64,000 nucleotides of DNA from Microplitis mediator (taxonomy: Eukaryota; Arthropoda; Insecta; Hymenoptera; Braconidae): positions 15,995,582 through 16,059,581 of the forward strand of contig NC_079974.1 in NCBI RefSeq assembly GCF_029852145.1, in the 5' to 3' direction. The notes beneath the pieces were generated by a model that worked only from the letters and a program-made list of their open reading frames with translations, did no database searches and was not told where the DNA came from. How positions within the stretch are numbered: position 1 is the stretch's first letter; every line of letters starts with the position of its first letter. The position numbers and the translations under genes are program-made. Of the stretch, positions 24,951-38,021 are shown piece by piece.

Positions 24951-26493
24951 TTTTACTGCTGGCCGGCCTGTCACAAGCACTCTCACAAATTAATAACCTA
25001 AACACACGCTAAAAAAAAATAAAATTACTGCAACTAATAAACTACAATATCTAAAAATCAATTTAAGATAATAATTATAATCAATCTTAGACATTTAATT
25101 ACTTTTATTCGTGTATTTAACTGACGACAACGAACCTATTGTAGAACGCGACGCGAAGTCAAAAGCCGGCACTGAATTTAATTTATTCGAAAGCTTACGT
25201 ACTCTGACACTTTATTTATTATTTTAAACTGTGTAGTGACCACTTAAGAATTTGTTTAAAATAATTAGACAGGAAATACTGAGTTGTGTGATAAATAAAC
25301 TGATTATTTCGAGGAGGTGCAGTGTTAACGGTCGACAATGAGTTCTAGACCTGCGTCGCGGAACAGCAAAGCTGCTCTCTACTGCGCTTGTGGGTTCCGA
25401 CAGTCGCCACTGCAGCGCCTGAGTCGCCTCGAATTTTATTTCACCGCCATGATAGTGACGCGTAATCTCGAGTTCGCGATTTAATTAACTAATAAACTAT
25501 TTTTATTTCATAATTAATTGGAAATTGTGCCAAAAAATATTCTTTGATATCCGGTAAATATTTAGTGACAGTAATTTTCTTTGTGCTCTAAATAAAAGTT
25601 TAAAAAAAAATTAAATTACTTTACGCCAACTTTTACGATGATTGGATCTTGGCGTTGGTTGTCGTTGAAAAGTATTATTTTACATCAGTTTAATTCACTT
25701 GTATTCATCATTATTTATGTGCTAAAAAGTCCAAAAATTATTTATCATCAGTTAAAAATCTTTAATTAGTTTTGATTACTCAGAAATTAGTGTAAAAAAA
25801 TTTTTTTTTCTGACTTGAGAATTTTCCACTATTTTTCAAACTTGTAAAATAATTTTTTTTTTATTTCTAATTAATTGTTAATTATAACGAGTCTTCTAAT
25901 TATCAGTGTTACAGTGTAAGTAATTATTTTTTTCAAGTATTTAATTATAGGATTAAGAAAAAACAGAGGGAAATGAGCCATTAGAAATAATGCTCGTAAT
26001 ATTTTTTCTAAATAAATGAGAAAATTCGAAATTTTCCGGGTGATTTTGAGTTCATATTTTTTTAAAAATGTATTTATAAGGGTTAATATTATTAAGTACA
26101 TGCAGTTTCTTATTTTAATTTGGGTTGTTCGGAACCGTATCAATGACGAATTTTTTTTAAACAGTTAAATTTTAAATCAATAAAATTTAATAGTTTGATT
26201 CCAGCTGGAAAATTTATTTAATTAAATATTGTCTTAGATTATATTTGATTAAATTAATTAATATATTTTAATTATATTTCAGGTGTTAAGAATATGAATA
26301 ATTTTTAAATATTGACTGGGGATGAAGATATTGAATCTTGATGATCAAGAAAAATTTTGTGACCACAAAGGTGGCCGCTTAGAATAATTTCAAATTTTAA
26401 AATTCAACACTAGCGCCGTAGTTTCAAAAGTCGCCGTCGCTGTGTCTGTGCGATTTCAAACAGCCAGGAGCCAGCCATTGTTCTATAACCGTC
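24951..26493. promoter_or_regulatory. Divergent promoter region between the inverted copies
   Basis: The minus-strand copy and the plus-strand gene point away from each other here. The part from about 25130 to 25480 is clearly richer in G, C and CpG than the surroundings (CGACGCGAAGTC, CTGCGTCGCGG, GACGCGTAATCTCGAG), as expected of a shared promoter. An open frame beginning MSSRPASRNSK at 25338 could be part of a first exon but has no independent support. The remainder is AT-rich. Confidence 0.4.
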
Positions 26494-29400
26494 ATGTCTA
26501 CTGCTCAACAATCATCTTCCATGTAAGTAGCATAAATTAATTCATTTTATTCAAGTTTTTTGTGGCATCGATAAGTAAATAATTGCTCGGTAGCTTTCTA
26601 AACGCATAATGATCAATATGAGATAATAATTTTAAATAAATATTCGTTTAGTCATAAATAAAATATTTCACATGTCCGAAATAGCTCCGGTTAGATGATC
26701 TTGAAGTTAGAAGACAATAAACAATTTTTGAACTTTTTTTCTAACAAATTAATTACAAAAAAAAAAAAAAAAAAAAAATGCACATGTAGAAAATTAAAAA
26801 AACTATGGGTGCAGTTTTTTAAAATATTTTTTTTTTAAATTAATTGTTTTTAAAAAAATTCAAAAATTATTAGACGTCGGCTTATTTCAGTATCTGGTTT
26901 TACTAATGATCACAACCAATTTTTTAAAATTATTTTTTCAATCAACATTTTAGTAATTAATTGATATTTTTGTTTTGCATTGTCATTTGACCAATGATTT
27001 GAATGATTGAGCATAAATTGTTGCATATGATATTTTTTGTTGAACTAAGGATTTTAATTCACTTCACATTGTTCTCAGGAAATGTTGACCTCAGTTTGTG
27101 AAAGATATTTATTTTGTTTAATTAATTAGAAAATGATAATTATTTTACAGGTGGTCATGAAATTGTCCATAAATATTTTTTTGAAAATTAAACGAGGAAT
27201 TTTTGTGCCTGAGATTCAATTGTTGTTAATAAAGATGGCTGCCGAGAAAAAAATTCAAATTCTAAAATTGGACGTTAGCTTCTGACTAATGAAATTCGCC
27301 GTCTACAGTATAATTGCAATCAGGTGGCAGTCAAAAAATTCAAGGCCATTATTTGACCATTCTGTATGGGTAAGATTTAATCATTTAATTATTTTACCTC
27401 ATTTATCTAAATAAATAGTTTATATTTTTATATCACTGTGGCAAAATAAAAATAAAAATTGTTTTCAATTATTTAAAATATTTTGCCTCAGACTAAAAAT
27501 TTGTATGTATTGCTAATCAATTACTTTTGGTAAAATTTTCAGTTAGTGCAAAAATAATTTTGCTTAGGCAATAAACGAAAATTCCGAGTTGGAGATTGAT
27601 GCAGTAAAATTGTCCAAATGAACGTCATCAATATACATCTCTTATGCTTGTTCCAGTTGCAGGGAGCGCAGAAATACGTCCGCTAAGGTAATTTCTTTTT
27701 TAATTCAATGAAATCATATTCAAATATTAATTCATTTCAAAAATTATTAATAAGGATTATTTTTATTTTTATAGAAATTGAAAGAATTGTCTGCTGGTCT
27801 GGATATTTCTTGGCGTGGTGAGTAATTTTTCGCACGACATATTTGTCTAATAAATTAAGGATTATGTTTATTTATTTTTTGACTCGAGTCGAAGATGAAG
27901 GCATATATTGTTTTCTGATATTTTTTAAAAATCTGCTGGAACTGCCCGAGTCCCCACCCAAAATAAATTCGATTACAATTTATTTTTATCTAAGCTAAGA
28001 TGTCAGAAAAATCGTTCGCAAAGCTCCAATTTTAATCCCAGAAAATCACAACAAATAAGTTATAGGCCAAGAAAATTTAATTTTTAGTCTAGCATTCGTG
28101 ATTTTTATCTTGTATTTCACTTGTAAGATCAATTTTGAAATTTGTCGAATTTGTATTGAAAATCTCAGTTTTAATCCAGATTTCAACTCAAGGAGAAACC
28201 ATTTTTTAACAATATAAACAAGAGTATGACCACTGTGACCGACACTAAAGTCTTAAATCAGCTGTCCCATTGCTTCTGTTTCCTCAAAAGTCATTTCCGG
28301 TATTTATTTTCTTTGTTATAAATCATTAAAAAAATTGTTTTGGCTTTAGATGTGTGATTGATATATTTGTTTGTAACTTTTAGTGTATTATTGAATAGAA
28401 TTTTAAAGTAATCGTTAAGTACTTTAATTATTTGATGAAGAATTATTTTTATCAATAAAAGCATCAGTAACTATAATTTTGATGACGAGCTCTATTGGAA
28501 AAGAACGATATGATCGAGATATTTTTTTTCTTGGCTACAAAGAGGTAAATACTTCCATCAATTTTTTTGTTTTTAATTGATTTAATATCATCGTCAAGGA
28601 AAATAGACTCACGATTTTTTAAATCTTAATCTAAATAATTTAATATCACATTACAGATCTCAACTGGTGAAATTATTTAAAATCATTTGTTGAAGATGAA
28701 AATAAAAGATTATTAATCCAATAACTAATTGCCAATTATTAGAAAGGAAATGTTGTTTTTGGTAAGATATTTATTAAAAATTTTTCGTTAAGTTCTAAAA
28801 TGTTGTAAGATTGCTCTCCATTGAAATTTATCTGTTAATTTTTATAGTCATTACGATGATGCCAATCAGTTGACTGTATAAATAATAGAGTAGATGGTAC
28901 AGTGAAAACGAAAACCGTGATTTTATTCCATGTGATCATCATGCACCTTGGGTCGTTAGTTCCGGTTGCTGGAAAAAGAGAAAAACGTCCGCTAAGGTAA
29001 ATTATTTTTATCATCAATAGAACTGATTAATTTATATAAAAACATGATTAACTTAATTAACGAATCTATTAGTTAAGTTACTTTTTTTTGGTTTTACAGA
29101 AATTGAAAGAATTGTCTGCGGCTCTGGATATTTCTTGGCGTGGTGAGTGACTTTTTGTATGGATATTTTTTTCATGAATTTATTATTATAATTATTATTT
29201 ATTGCCTTCGGACTCGAGTCAAAATAATATGTTCGCATAAATCTCTGACTTTTTATTGTCTTTCCTATATAATTTAATTGATATTTTTCTATCAACGTTT
29301 TCTAAATTTATAATACAAGTTTGTTTTTTATTTCTGATAATCCGTTTATTTTTTATTCTTGTTCAGGGGTTTAATCAGTCTAAAAAAAATATGATATACA

Positions 29401-31866
29401 CGTATTTAGATGTTATTTTATAGAAGTCAAATCATGAGGGTCGAATTGACCAGAAATTGAGAAATTTTTTTGTTTGTACATTCGGGTCGAAAAGTTTTTT
29501 ATGTCGATCAAAGTTAACTCTAATTAAAATTGAAGCAGAAGTTTCGATATTTCCAATCAAAGGCACTTTAGACAGTTTTCAAGAAGTAGAATAATGAGAG
29601 TTTAGTTTTCTTTGTTATCATCATCCCAGATAGTCATTTCGTCAAGTCGAGCTGTTGCGGCGAAACTGGACTGATAGCAAGACTTTCTGGTCATAAAGTT
29701 GGTGGTAATTAGTTGTGATCAAGTTGACGACAATTTTTCGATAACTTTAAGTTTTTGTAACTGTTGACTACAAGTTATTACCAACTTTCCCAGAAAATTG
29801 ATGACAATCTACTGCCGCAACCTGTGGCCAACTTTCTGAGAAAATTGAAGGCCACTTGGCGTCAACTAATGGAATGCCAAATTTTGCCACCAACGTTCTG
29901 AGAAAATTGCCATCAACTTATGGAAATGCCAATTTTTGCGGCCAACTTGGTGACAAATTGGTGCAGTAGCTTATCGCTAGCTTGCTGCCAGCTTGGCTAT
30001 TAGGGTGCGGTTATTTGGGTAACGATTTTATCACGTACAGTTGATGGTAAGAGCTCATTCGGAATATTTTAAATTCGCTCAGATAATGTGCCGTCGAGTT
30101 AAGAGTAACATTTGACTATCCAACTATTGGCTATAATTTTTTCAGAACGTTGGCGACAATTTACAGCCGCGATATGATGGCAATTTGACAAAGAAAGTTT
30201 CCATCAAGTTGTTGGCAACTTTCTACTCGCCTAACTATTGCATTTAACTTGGTGGCAAGTTGCTATTAACTGTTGCGTTCGCCAACGAGTTGCTAAAATG
30301 TGGACATCAGGTTTTAGTTTCTTGACGTCAAGTTGCGGACGAAATAGCTATCTGAGCGGTTGCAACTGTAGATGTCCATGATATCTACGCTTAGAAACAT
30401 CAAATTCTACGAGCTTTTGCCATACAATAGTAAAAAAAAAGAAAGAAATTTTGTGGGTTTCTTTATTACTTTTCGTTCTTTAAAAATGTAATCAACTATT
30501 ATAGTATCCTTATCAATTAATTAGAGAGAATATTTTGTCATTTAGTTAATAAGTTATTAAAATAATTTTATCTCATTATTACAATTCAAAAAAATCATTC
30601 TGCATTCAGAAAAAAAAAATCGGTCTGTCAGTTGACCCTGCGGGCCAGCCCCAAAACTTTCCGCTGTTTTCGAACTCAAGAACCTCGAAAACATTATTGT
30701 GAATACATTTTCGAGCTCTTCGAGTTCGAAAATACGTTTATATGCTGTTGTTTTCGAAAAAAAAGTTTTTTACCATTTTTTCTCCAACGATATCTCGTAA
30801 ACGAATGAACCGATTGAGACGGTTGAGGTGGCAATCGACGCGTTTTATCAAGTTCTAAAGCTGATCGAATTTTGAATTCGATTTATCGAGTCGTTTTTGA
30901 GATATTTTAGAAAAAATAAAAAATTTTTTTTTTTAATTCTTTCGACAACGGTTTCTCTTGAACGAATGAACCGATTTTGATGGTTGAGGTGGCATTCGAC
31001 GCGGCTTATAAAGCTCTAGAGCCCAGTCTATTTTGGAATCAATCCATCGAACACATTAAAAGCTATCCAAAAAAAACATTTTTGAAAAAAGTTTATTTTT
31101 GGAATATCTCTGAACGAGCCCTACCGATCAAGCTCAATTTTCTTTCAGCTTCAAGATATTGACAAGCCGCGTCGAATGACACCTTAAAGTTCAAAATCGG
31201 TTCATCCGTTCAAAAGATACAGGTATTTACATACGTACGTACGTACGTACATACATACACTCGGACATCATCTTGAAATTAGTCAGAATAGCTTCCTAGG
31301 ACCTCAAAACGTCGACATCTGATGAAAATTCGATTTTGGTAAATCGAACCGAAACCAATAACTTCCCGAATTTTTGAAAATTTACAATTTTCTTAGCGGG
31401 AAGTTAAAAATGACGTTCTAATATTTATCAAAGTTGAAATTATACTTAAAATGTAAATGCAAATTCGCATGTAGTTGGCCACTAAATTCCAAATTTTTTA
31501 TTGCACTCTAAAATGAGCGGCGTTTAAATAGACTCAATTTTTCGCTAGCAGAGGGTGAAAATTCTGGACACTCCAATGTACCGATGTTATTTCGCGGTGT
31601 AATAATATTATAATTAGTAAATGGTATTAGTTCAATTTATCGGAGTAATATTGGCGTTACAAATTACTATTTTTCTGTAAAATGAAATATCCAAATCAAT
31701 TTAATTTATTTTAGATAGCGATCAATCATTCAATCCTAGAGAAAGTAGTAACACCGTCATTGAATTTATTTTAGCATCACATCAGGAGTTAACAATTAAC
31801 ACCGAAAAATCTGAAACCAGACACCGCGTAGTCTTACATCATTTTCAGTATCATTTAATACAGTAA
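26494..31866 (+). CDS. Unrecognised 82-residue protein, four exons
   Basis: I do not recognise this protein. Exons 26494-26522, 27663-27687, 27775-27817 and 31715-31866 have GT-AG ends and join in phase to an 82-residue frame. It starts MSTAQQSSSMERRNTSAK, continues KLKELSAGLDISWR, and ends with a long open terminal exon (DSDQSFNPRESSNTVIEF through VVLHHFQYHLIQ, then TAA at 31864-31866). The terminal exon stays open for 50 codons in the only phase that fits, and the b/c exon pair is conserved in two further copies (23272-23432 inverted, 28960-29142 direct). The product is small, polar and has no signal peptide or membrane segment. The promoter block just upstream (26371-26450) is repeated at 27236. 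Alternatively the exons could belong to a longer gene or a non-coding transcript. Confidence 0.45.
27236..27320 (+). promoter_or_regulatory. Second first-exon/promoter block of the exon-repeat locus
   Basis: The segment ATGGCTGCCGAGAAAAAAAT, then TCAAATTCTAAAATTGGAC and TTCGCCGTC, lines up with 26371-26450 (plus) and with 23805-23873 (minus). Its distance to exon b (about 400 bp) matches the inverted copy. It may be an alternative first exon, since a donor-like GGTAAGA follows at 27369. Confidence 0.4.
28960..29142 (+). pseudogene. Third copy of the exon b-c pair, exon b acceptors mutated
   Basis: Exon c (29100-29142) is intact with TTTTACAG before it and GGTGAGT after it, and reads KLKELSAALDISWR. 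Exon b ends at 28996 with TSAK and a good donor. The two acceptor AGs used or available in copy 2 (TTCCAG and TTGCAG) are TTCCGG and TTGCTG here. An upstream GTTAG at 28955-28959 would keep the same phase, giving SGCWKKRKTSAK. So the pair could still serve as an alternative to exons b and c, or be dead. Confidence 0.45.
29627..30354. mobile_element. MITE rich in AAGTTG/CAACTT words
   Basis: Ends CAGATAGTCATTTCGTC and the complement of CAGATAGCTATTTCGTC mark a 728-bp element. The interior is a mass of AAGTTGGTGGCAA-type words in both orientations, shared with 19730-20276. No coding frame. It lies in the last intron of the unrecognised gene. Confidence 0.7.
30619..31410 (-). repeat. AACTTCCCGC repeat family, mid-length copy
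   Basis: The left end has GTTGACCCTGCGGGCCAGCC and CAAAACTTTCCGCTG; the right end has TTTTCTTAGCGGGAAGTT. In between are two tandem units of about 130 bp (AACGAATGAACCGATT, GGTTGAGGTGGCA, TTCGACGCG) and a GTAC microsatellite at about 31218-31256. Same family as 22139, 38022, 39288 and 50371. The open frame at 30977-31162 lies inside it. Confidence 0.85.
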
Positions 31867-33636
31867 TAAAATTAAAAAAAAATCTAATTTGATCTAGAAT
31901 ATATTTATCATACAAAATATACCGGTATTCAGAAAATTGTCATTGAAAATATGACTTATTTTTTTCCGATCGTTTAAATATCGATATCATATCCATATTT
32001 ATTTTTCAACCCTTTTTCTCATTTTGATGAAACGTAACAACTGTACAGCTCTGTTCAGAGATAAAAAATTTATATGAAAAATGTCTAACATCGATGTCAC
32101 AGATATATTATACACAAGTGCATTGCAATACATAACCAATAAGAAGTAAAATGTTTTTGGTTGCGACATAGATATTTTAATATCTATAGCTATCGATAGT
32201 TGTGGCTGTATCAGTAGTGATAGGGTTGGAAGTGGTATGAGGCTATAAGTCCATCTATATCCTCCATCTTGTATAAGAAGCGTCCCTCGTTGAGTCTTGG
32301 TCTGCACGACGCGTAGAATACTTAAAGTTTTGCTCCACCTCAACTTCTTTTTTTCTTCTTATTCTTTTTTTTTTTCATCCTCTTCTTCCCCCTCTTCTTA
32401 CTCTACTATTACCCACTTTCTCATCCTCTTATTCTATCGCTTGTCGAAGTGGCGGTGACGTCGAAACGTTTCGCATAAAGTATTCTTGCCCGTCGATCGA
32501 GAAGATACCGTAGAAACTGAGTTACGACGCTACGTGGTCCCGTCACCCATCTCATTTTCTTCAACAGTAGTGAGTATATAGAATCGACTTTAACTTAAAG
32601 CTAACCTAAGGGAAATGGGAAAATAGTCTCGAGAGATCACGCAATAATGCCTTCTTTCTTAATGTCTTAAACTTAACGTTTTTCGTCTTCTTTTAACATT
32701 TTTTTAACACGCGAAAGTTAATCGGTCGTTCGAAAACGTCTTGAGAATAAAAATTTAAATAAAATTATAGGTATTGAGTTAAAAATTAGTCAATAGAGCC
32801 ATTGATAAGGAATAAACTAATAATAAAAATAAGGGACAGATGAGGAGAAATAGTAGTATAGAATATATATATATATATATATTTAGAAGGCAAGATCGTT
32901 TCATCAATGATGCAAGTCGAATGAGATAGACTGTATATAAAGGTTGTTCGTCGAAGGATCCTTTAGTCCTTAGGGGTCCATTCCCTGTGTCGTGGAAACG
33001 ACGAGTCTGCTAACCGACGAATAATCACTCTTGTGAAAACGATCGTCGACACGACACATTATTTATTTATGAGTATCATCAACGGACAATCTCTTGGGTA
33101 CTTTAATGATTTGTTGAATGATTTAGTTGTTAGTTTGTTATCTTTTTATTATTATTTTTATTCAATAATGATTTTATTTATTGATGATTACTTTTTTTTT
33201 TAATTCGGAGCGTTAAAATAAAAATACCATTAAATAACAAGACAAGTTTACAATTGTAAAGGTAATCGATCTAAGTTTTTATTAGCTTTGTGGCCAACAA
33301 AACAGACCACGGTGTACTTCTTGACTGATCGCATTGGCGCGTGCTACGAGCCCTTTCACTTCAACAATGCTATTTGTTTTATTCTCGAGAATTTCTTTAC
33401 TCGTTTGGCTATTTATTTTAACCCTGTTTTTTTAAGCTACTTCTGTTTGAAATAAAAAAAAATATATTTCTTCAATATTTCACTTTAAAATGGTTGACAG
33501 AATTTTATTTACCAAAAAACCAAAACAACATTCTTAACAAAAAAAAAATTAATTAATTACTAAACAGCAAAAATATTTATAATATTTTGAAGTACTTGAA
33601 TTGTTTGTACTGTTAATCAATACTCAAAAAAATAAT

Positions 33637-33794
33637 GTAAGGTAAGAGACCCAGTACCCGATCAGGGAACTAGTACCCTATCACTCATGTCTTTGTATAT
33701 CTATATTTGTTAAATTTTACTACATATAGATATTTACAAATACATGGAGTGATCGGATACGAGTTCCCTGATCGGGTACTGTCTTTTACCTTAC
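33637..33794. mobile_element. Palindromic MITE (GTAAGGTAAGAGACCCAGTA ends)
   Basis: Left end GTAAGGTAAGAGACCCAGTA then CCCGATCAGGGAAC; the right end is the complement of GTAAGGTAAAAGACAGTACC. The arms span about 45 bp of the 158 bp. Confidence 0.85.
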
Positions 33795-33813
33795 TCAAGT
33801 TTTGTCTATCTGA

Positions 33814-34405
33814 CCCGTGAAAAAAAAAAATCGTTGAAAAAAGGTTAAAAAAATTTGACTATTCTAAACTTCAAAACATGACACAATGACGAACTTTTTT
33901 TAAACGTATTGTAAACTTCTGACAATACTACAAACTAACATTTTTCAGTGCAAAATACGTTCAGAAAAAACTGATTTTGAACTATTTCTGAACGTTATAA
34001 TAACAAATTAAATTTTGTCGTAATTAAGAAGCCTATTCGTTATGAGAACAAATGATATTCATTATATCAATATCATCGTATTTCAAAGCAGGCATTTGTT
34101 ACTCTAAGTAATCTTAGCTTGTGGGGACAAAAATTTTGTCAGTGCTACAAATTCGTTTTGTTATTTTAACAAATCACTTTTTTTACTGCAACACAACATT
34201 GTAATCATAACGAATGCTTCGTTATCCGTATATTAAGGCAGAAATTTGTTACTGTAAGTTATCTTATCTTGCGATTACAAAAAATTTTTTCCGTGTATGT
34301 AATGATTTTTGTCTTGAATTTCTAAGTTTAAAAAACGTTCAAACAAAGTTCATCGTTGTGTCACGTTTTCAAGTTTACAATAGTCAACAATTTTTTTTAC
34401 ACGGG
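33814..34405. mobile_element. MITE with CCCGTG-poly(A) ends
   Basis: Left end CCCGTGAAAAAAAAAATCG, right end the complement of CCCCGTGTAAAAAAAATTG. The arms stay similar for about 90 bp, with matching internal motifs ACATGACACAATGACGAACT and ACGTGACACAACGATGAACT. 592 bp, no coding. The open frame at 34214-34426 is part of it. Confidence 0.75.
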
Positions 34406-36163
34406 GATATAAATTTTGAAAATTAAAAATATCAAAAATTCAAATAAAAAAAATTAATAAATGAAATTTTTACGTAAAAGTGATTACACGTACAAAACAA
34501 TTCTAACGATAATTTTCCATAGCTGTCACATTCAGCAGAAAGTTAATTTTTCTGTTAGCTAGTCGTATTTAAATTGTCAAAGTCGTATTACGTTGACAAA
34601 AAAAAAGTATAAAAAAGTAATGAAAAAATAAAAATGAAAAATAATGAATTAAAACTCTTTTATCTTGTCTGATCATAACATATAAACACTTGTTTGATGC
34701 AGAAATTGTCCTGTTGTGTAGCTTTTGGATAGGTATAAATAGTAAAGAAAAAAGAGCGTGTGTGTGTGTGTGTGAAAGAAAGAGAAAGAAAAATAACAAG
34801 AAAAAGAATTATAAAGTCAGATGAGTGCATCAAAATTGGCAAAAATAATCTCCTTCTAAAAAATTCTATTAGCCCTGTTTTTCACGTTTATGACTTCATA
34901 GTCGTTCACATACTGCGGGTAATAATTGAAAATTGACGCTGTTTTTAATCCGCACTACCAACCTTCATATATATACATATATATGAAAATAACTAGATAG
35001 AGGCTGGATGATATGACGAGCGCTTGACGCGGAAAATCCTTGTGTATGACTCGAAATATAACGCGTGATGAGACTCAACACAATACTATACCAACGAGTA
35101 TAACGAGTTATAACGAATCAACTCGTCACGCCTATTTTATCCCAGTGAGATTTCAATTCCCAACAACTCTGTTTTTATATTCTTTCAACAAATAACAATT
35201 TTATTTTTCATTTTCTTTTTTTTTTTTTTTTTCATTTCTTCCTATTATTAAATTTTTATAACTCTAAATTCAATTGGCTTATTGAGATATGTGTCAAAGA
35301 AATTTCTATTCACAGATAAAAATACACTAATTAAATTACTAAATTAAAATATTCATATTAAAATAATAAACTTAAATGATGATAGTTGAATTTTTTATTA
35401 TTAGATAATTAAAAAAATTTTATTAGTAATTTTGTAATAAAATAAAAGCCATAATTAAGTTAATTAAAATAAAAATTCATTAATTAATAACTTATTCAGT
35501 TTTCAATCTATAAATCTCTATACTGTAATTATTACGTAATTGTTGATTATATAATTTATTAAATTCAATCGGCAAATTCCTAATCACTTTTGTGCTCAAT
35601 CAAAATCGTATTCAATGATATCATCAATTATAGTAAATGATTTTGACGTTACATCTCAAATTCAGTTGTTACGCAAAATTAATTCTGAATTCAATTAAAT
35701 TACGAAAAGTAAAATCACTATTTTGCATAAAAGAAAAATTATTATAATTTATTAAATTTATACCATTATTTTTTGACATACACATTTATTTTCATTTCAA
35801 CACTTTATATCGCTGTCAAATATAAATATGTCAAGATAACAGGAGATAATATTATAATTAAATATACTATTATATTATAGCTGTATGTTTGTCAGTCATT
35901 AAAGAGCTCGCCCAAAAAAATATGTTTTACTAAATTATATATCTCATAAATCAGAAAGGCGTGACCAAGTGTCACTAGAAATCATTTTAGCATTAATATT
36001 AACCAATTAATTATACCTCTATTTAATTAATAATCTTTTGCTACACATGAGCCAATAAAAATTGAATATTATGAAAATTAAATTTGAAAACCCTTCACTA
36101 TTTTAAATAATAGTGTGACAAATAAATCATCAGATAATTAGCTCTATTTTACAAAGGAGAAAT

Positions 36164-36380
36164 GGATTTCTTGGCGCAAAAAATTTTACTCGTCTCCAGA
36201 AAATTTATACTTGTCCCATAAATTTGTTGCATTATAAATTGAAAACAAAAATTTTTTTTGGGGCGAGAAAAAATTTTTTGGAACGACAAAAAAATTCTTG
36301 CGCTAAGAAATTTTTTCTAGTCCTAAGAAAATTTTTGTCTTCAATTCATGATGTAAAATATTTCTCGCGCCAAGAAATCC
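36164..36380. mobile_element. MITE of the GGATTTCTTGGCGC palindrome type
   Basis: GGATTTCTTGGCGC at the left and its exact complement at the right. The interior AAAATTTTTTNNGGGCGAG words resemble those of the element at 15922-16162. Confidence 0.7.
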
Positions 36381-38021
36381 TATACTCAATTTTGTGAAAT
36401 TAATTTCACACTTTTTATAAATATTATCGTTTGTTTTTATTAACTTTGTCTAATCAGGAATTGTTAATTTTATCCAAACAAAAAGATGTCGGTATCCTGA
36501 TTTGTCAAATGATTTTGTACGAAATTTATATTTCTGTAAAATAGGATATTTTATAATGATTATCAAAATTTCTTAATATTATGAATAATAAATTTCTCTA
36601 TCGTAAAAAAATTTTCCTCAATTCAGCCTCTAGTACTTTTCTTTCATTATCAGCACTTAGCGATAAAATCATAATGGTTTTTCACATTTTATAGGAATAT
36701 GTTTTCCAATGACATGCAAGATTTTTCTTCTGCTACATTAGAAAAATTCCATTGTAAAATAGTCAAAATTACTATGGCCATAATAATTTCTTATTCATAT
36801 TAGTCATTGTAAATATTAATTTTTTACTTATTATTTTTAAACATTTTTATTCCAATTTGCGTTAGTGTCCAAAACATTCCGGTGTAAATACGAAATCACA
36901 AGATCTTTTCTCAGTACATGCATCATTCATATATAAATACAGAAAAAATAATCATGTAACATAGGAGAGTTTACTATTTATCTTTCTCTGTGCAGTGTTC
37001 AAACTTTCTGAACAAAATCTTATATATGAAATTATTAAATGAATTACATAAAAGTAAAAATTAATAATGCAAATAAAAACAATTCATTTGATAACTTCAA
37101 TACGAACTAAAATTTCATGAGATTGAATGCAAACGGAGCGTGTAAATAAAGCTTCAAGTCCGTTACGGTTTTCTAATCCCCCACACCGCGTTGACACGGG
37201 AAAGTACATTACTCACGAGGATGTGTCGTTCATATTGAAACTCGAGTTGGGTGCATCCCAAGGGATATTGCGATAAATTTATGTGTATCTATATATATGT
37301 TAAAAATAAAAAAAAAGCAAATACGACAAACTATTAAAGGTATATGATGCCAGTCACATAATTTCAGGCTGTCTATAAGCTTTCCAAGTTTTCTTAGACT
37401 TTGAAATCTAAACACATGTCGAAAAGACGATTTTTAAAATCGAAACGACGTCAAAGTTGGCTTTTTTTTTTTTATTTGTAAAAAAAAATGCAATAATATT
37501 TTGACTGTAACCAATTTACTGAAATAAGTAAAATTAAAAGGAGTATTGAAAGTAAAAGTACAAGAAAACGGCTTATTGTAATATGTCGTATAGCTACAAA
37601 GATTGTAAATAACACGAATAACCGCGTGGTGAAGTTGGTTATACTGGCAGTTCTATTATCTACTCATGTCGCGTATACTCTTTCCCGCTATTGAGATACT
37701 ATTTTTTTTTTTTGTTTCATATTTTTAGCTGCACAGAAACACTAGTACGAGATGAAAAATAAAAAGAATAAGAGTGGTTAGGTGCGATGTATATGCAAGT
37801 GTGGTGTATGAACCAAGGGTTATATTTCAAAAAGAAGGGACGGCCTCCAAGGGGTCGTGAATACCTTAATAGACATAAGGTATATCGTTCTTGTCTTGTA
37901 TATACGCTCTAAAACGCGCTTGTCTTTTTATGGTTCTATAAGACTTTCTTTTATTATATATACTTATGCATATATAAATATATGAGCATGAACATTAAAA
38001 GATAAATGACATATGACTTTT

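Larger units (their letters stand above)
31867..38021. other. Non-coding region with three MITEs
   Basis: No supported gene. The region 32240-33060 is richer in G, C and CpG than its neighbours (GGCGGTGACGTCGAAACG, CGTCGATCGAGAAGATACC, GAAACGACGAGTCTGC) and could be a promoter or conserved regulatory block. A 114-residue minus-strand frame at 31999-32343 shows no family features. Similar richer blocks lie at 37125-37215 and 37600-37960. The rest is AT-rich with simple repeats (AT at 32864-32882, GT at 34757-34774). Confidence 0.5.

Noticed and set aside
25338..25483. Frame starting MSSRPASRNSK in the GC-rich block
   Set aside because: Vaguely like the serine-rich start of the neighbouring gene, but without a convincing donor or match. 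Treated as promoter sequence.
31999..32343. 114-residue minus-strand open frame
   Set aside because: No family motif, irregular composition, no splice or promoter context. Its position in a slightly GC-richer block explains the length.
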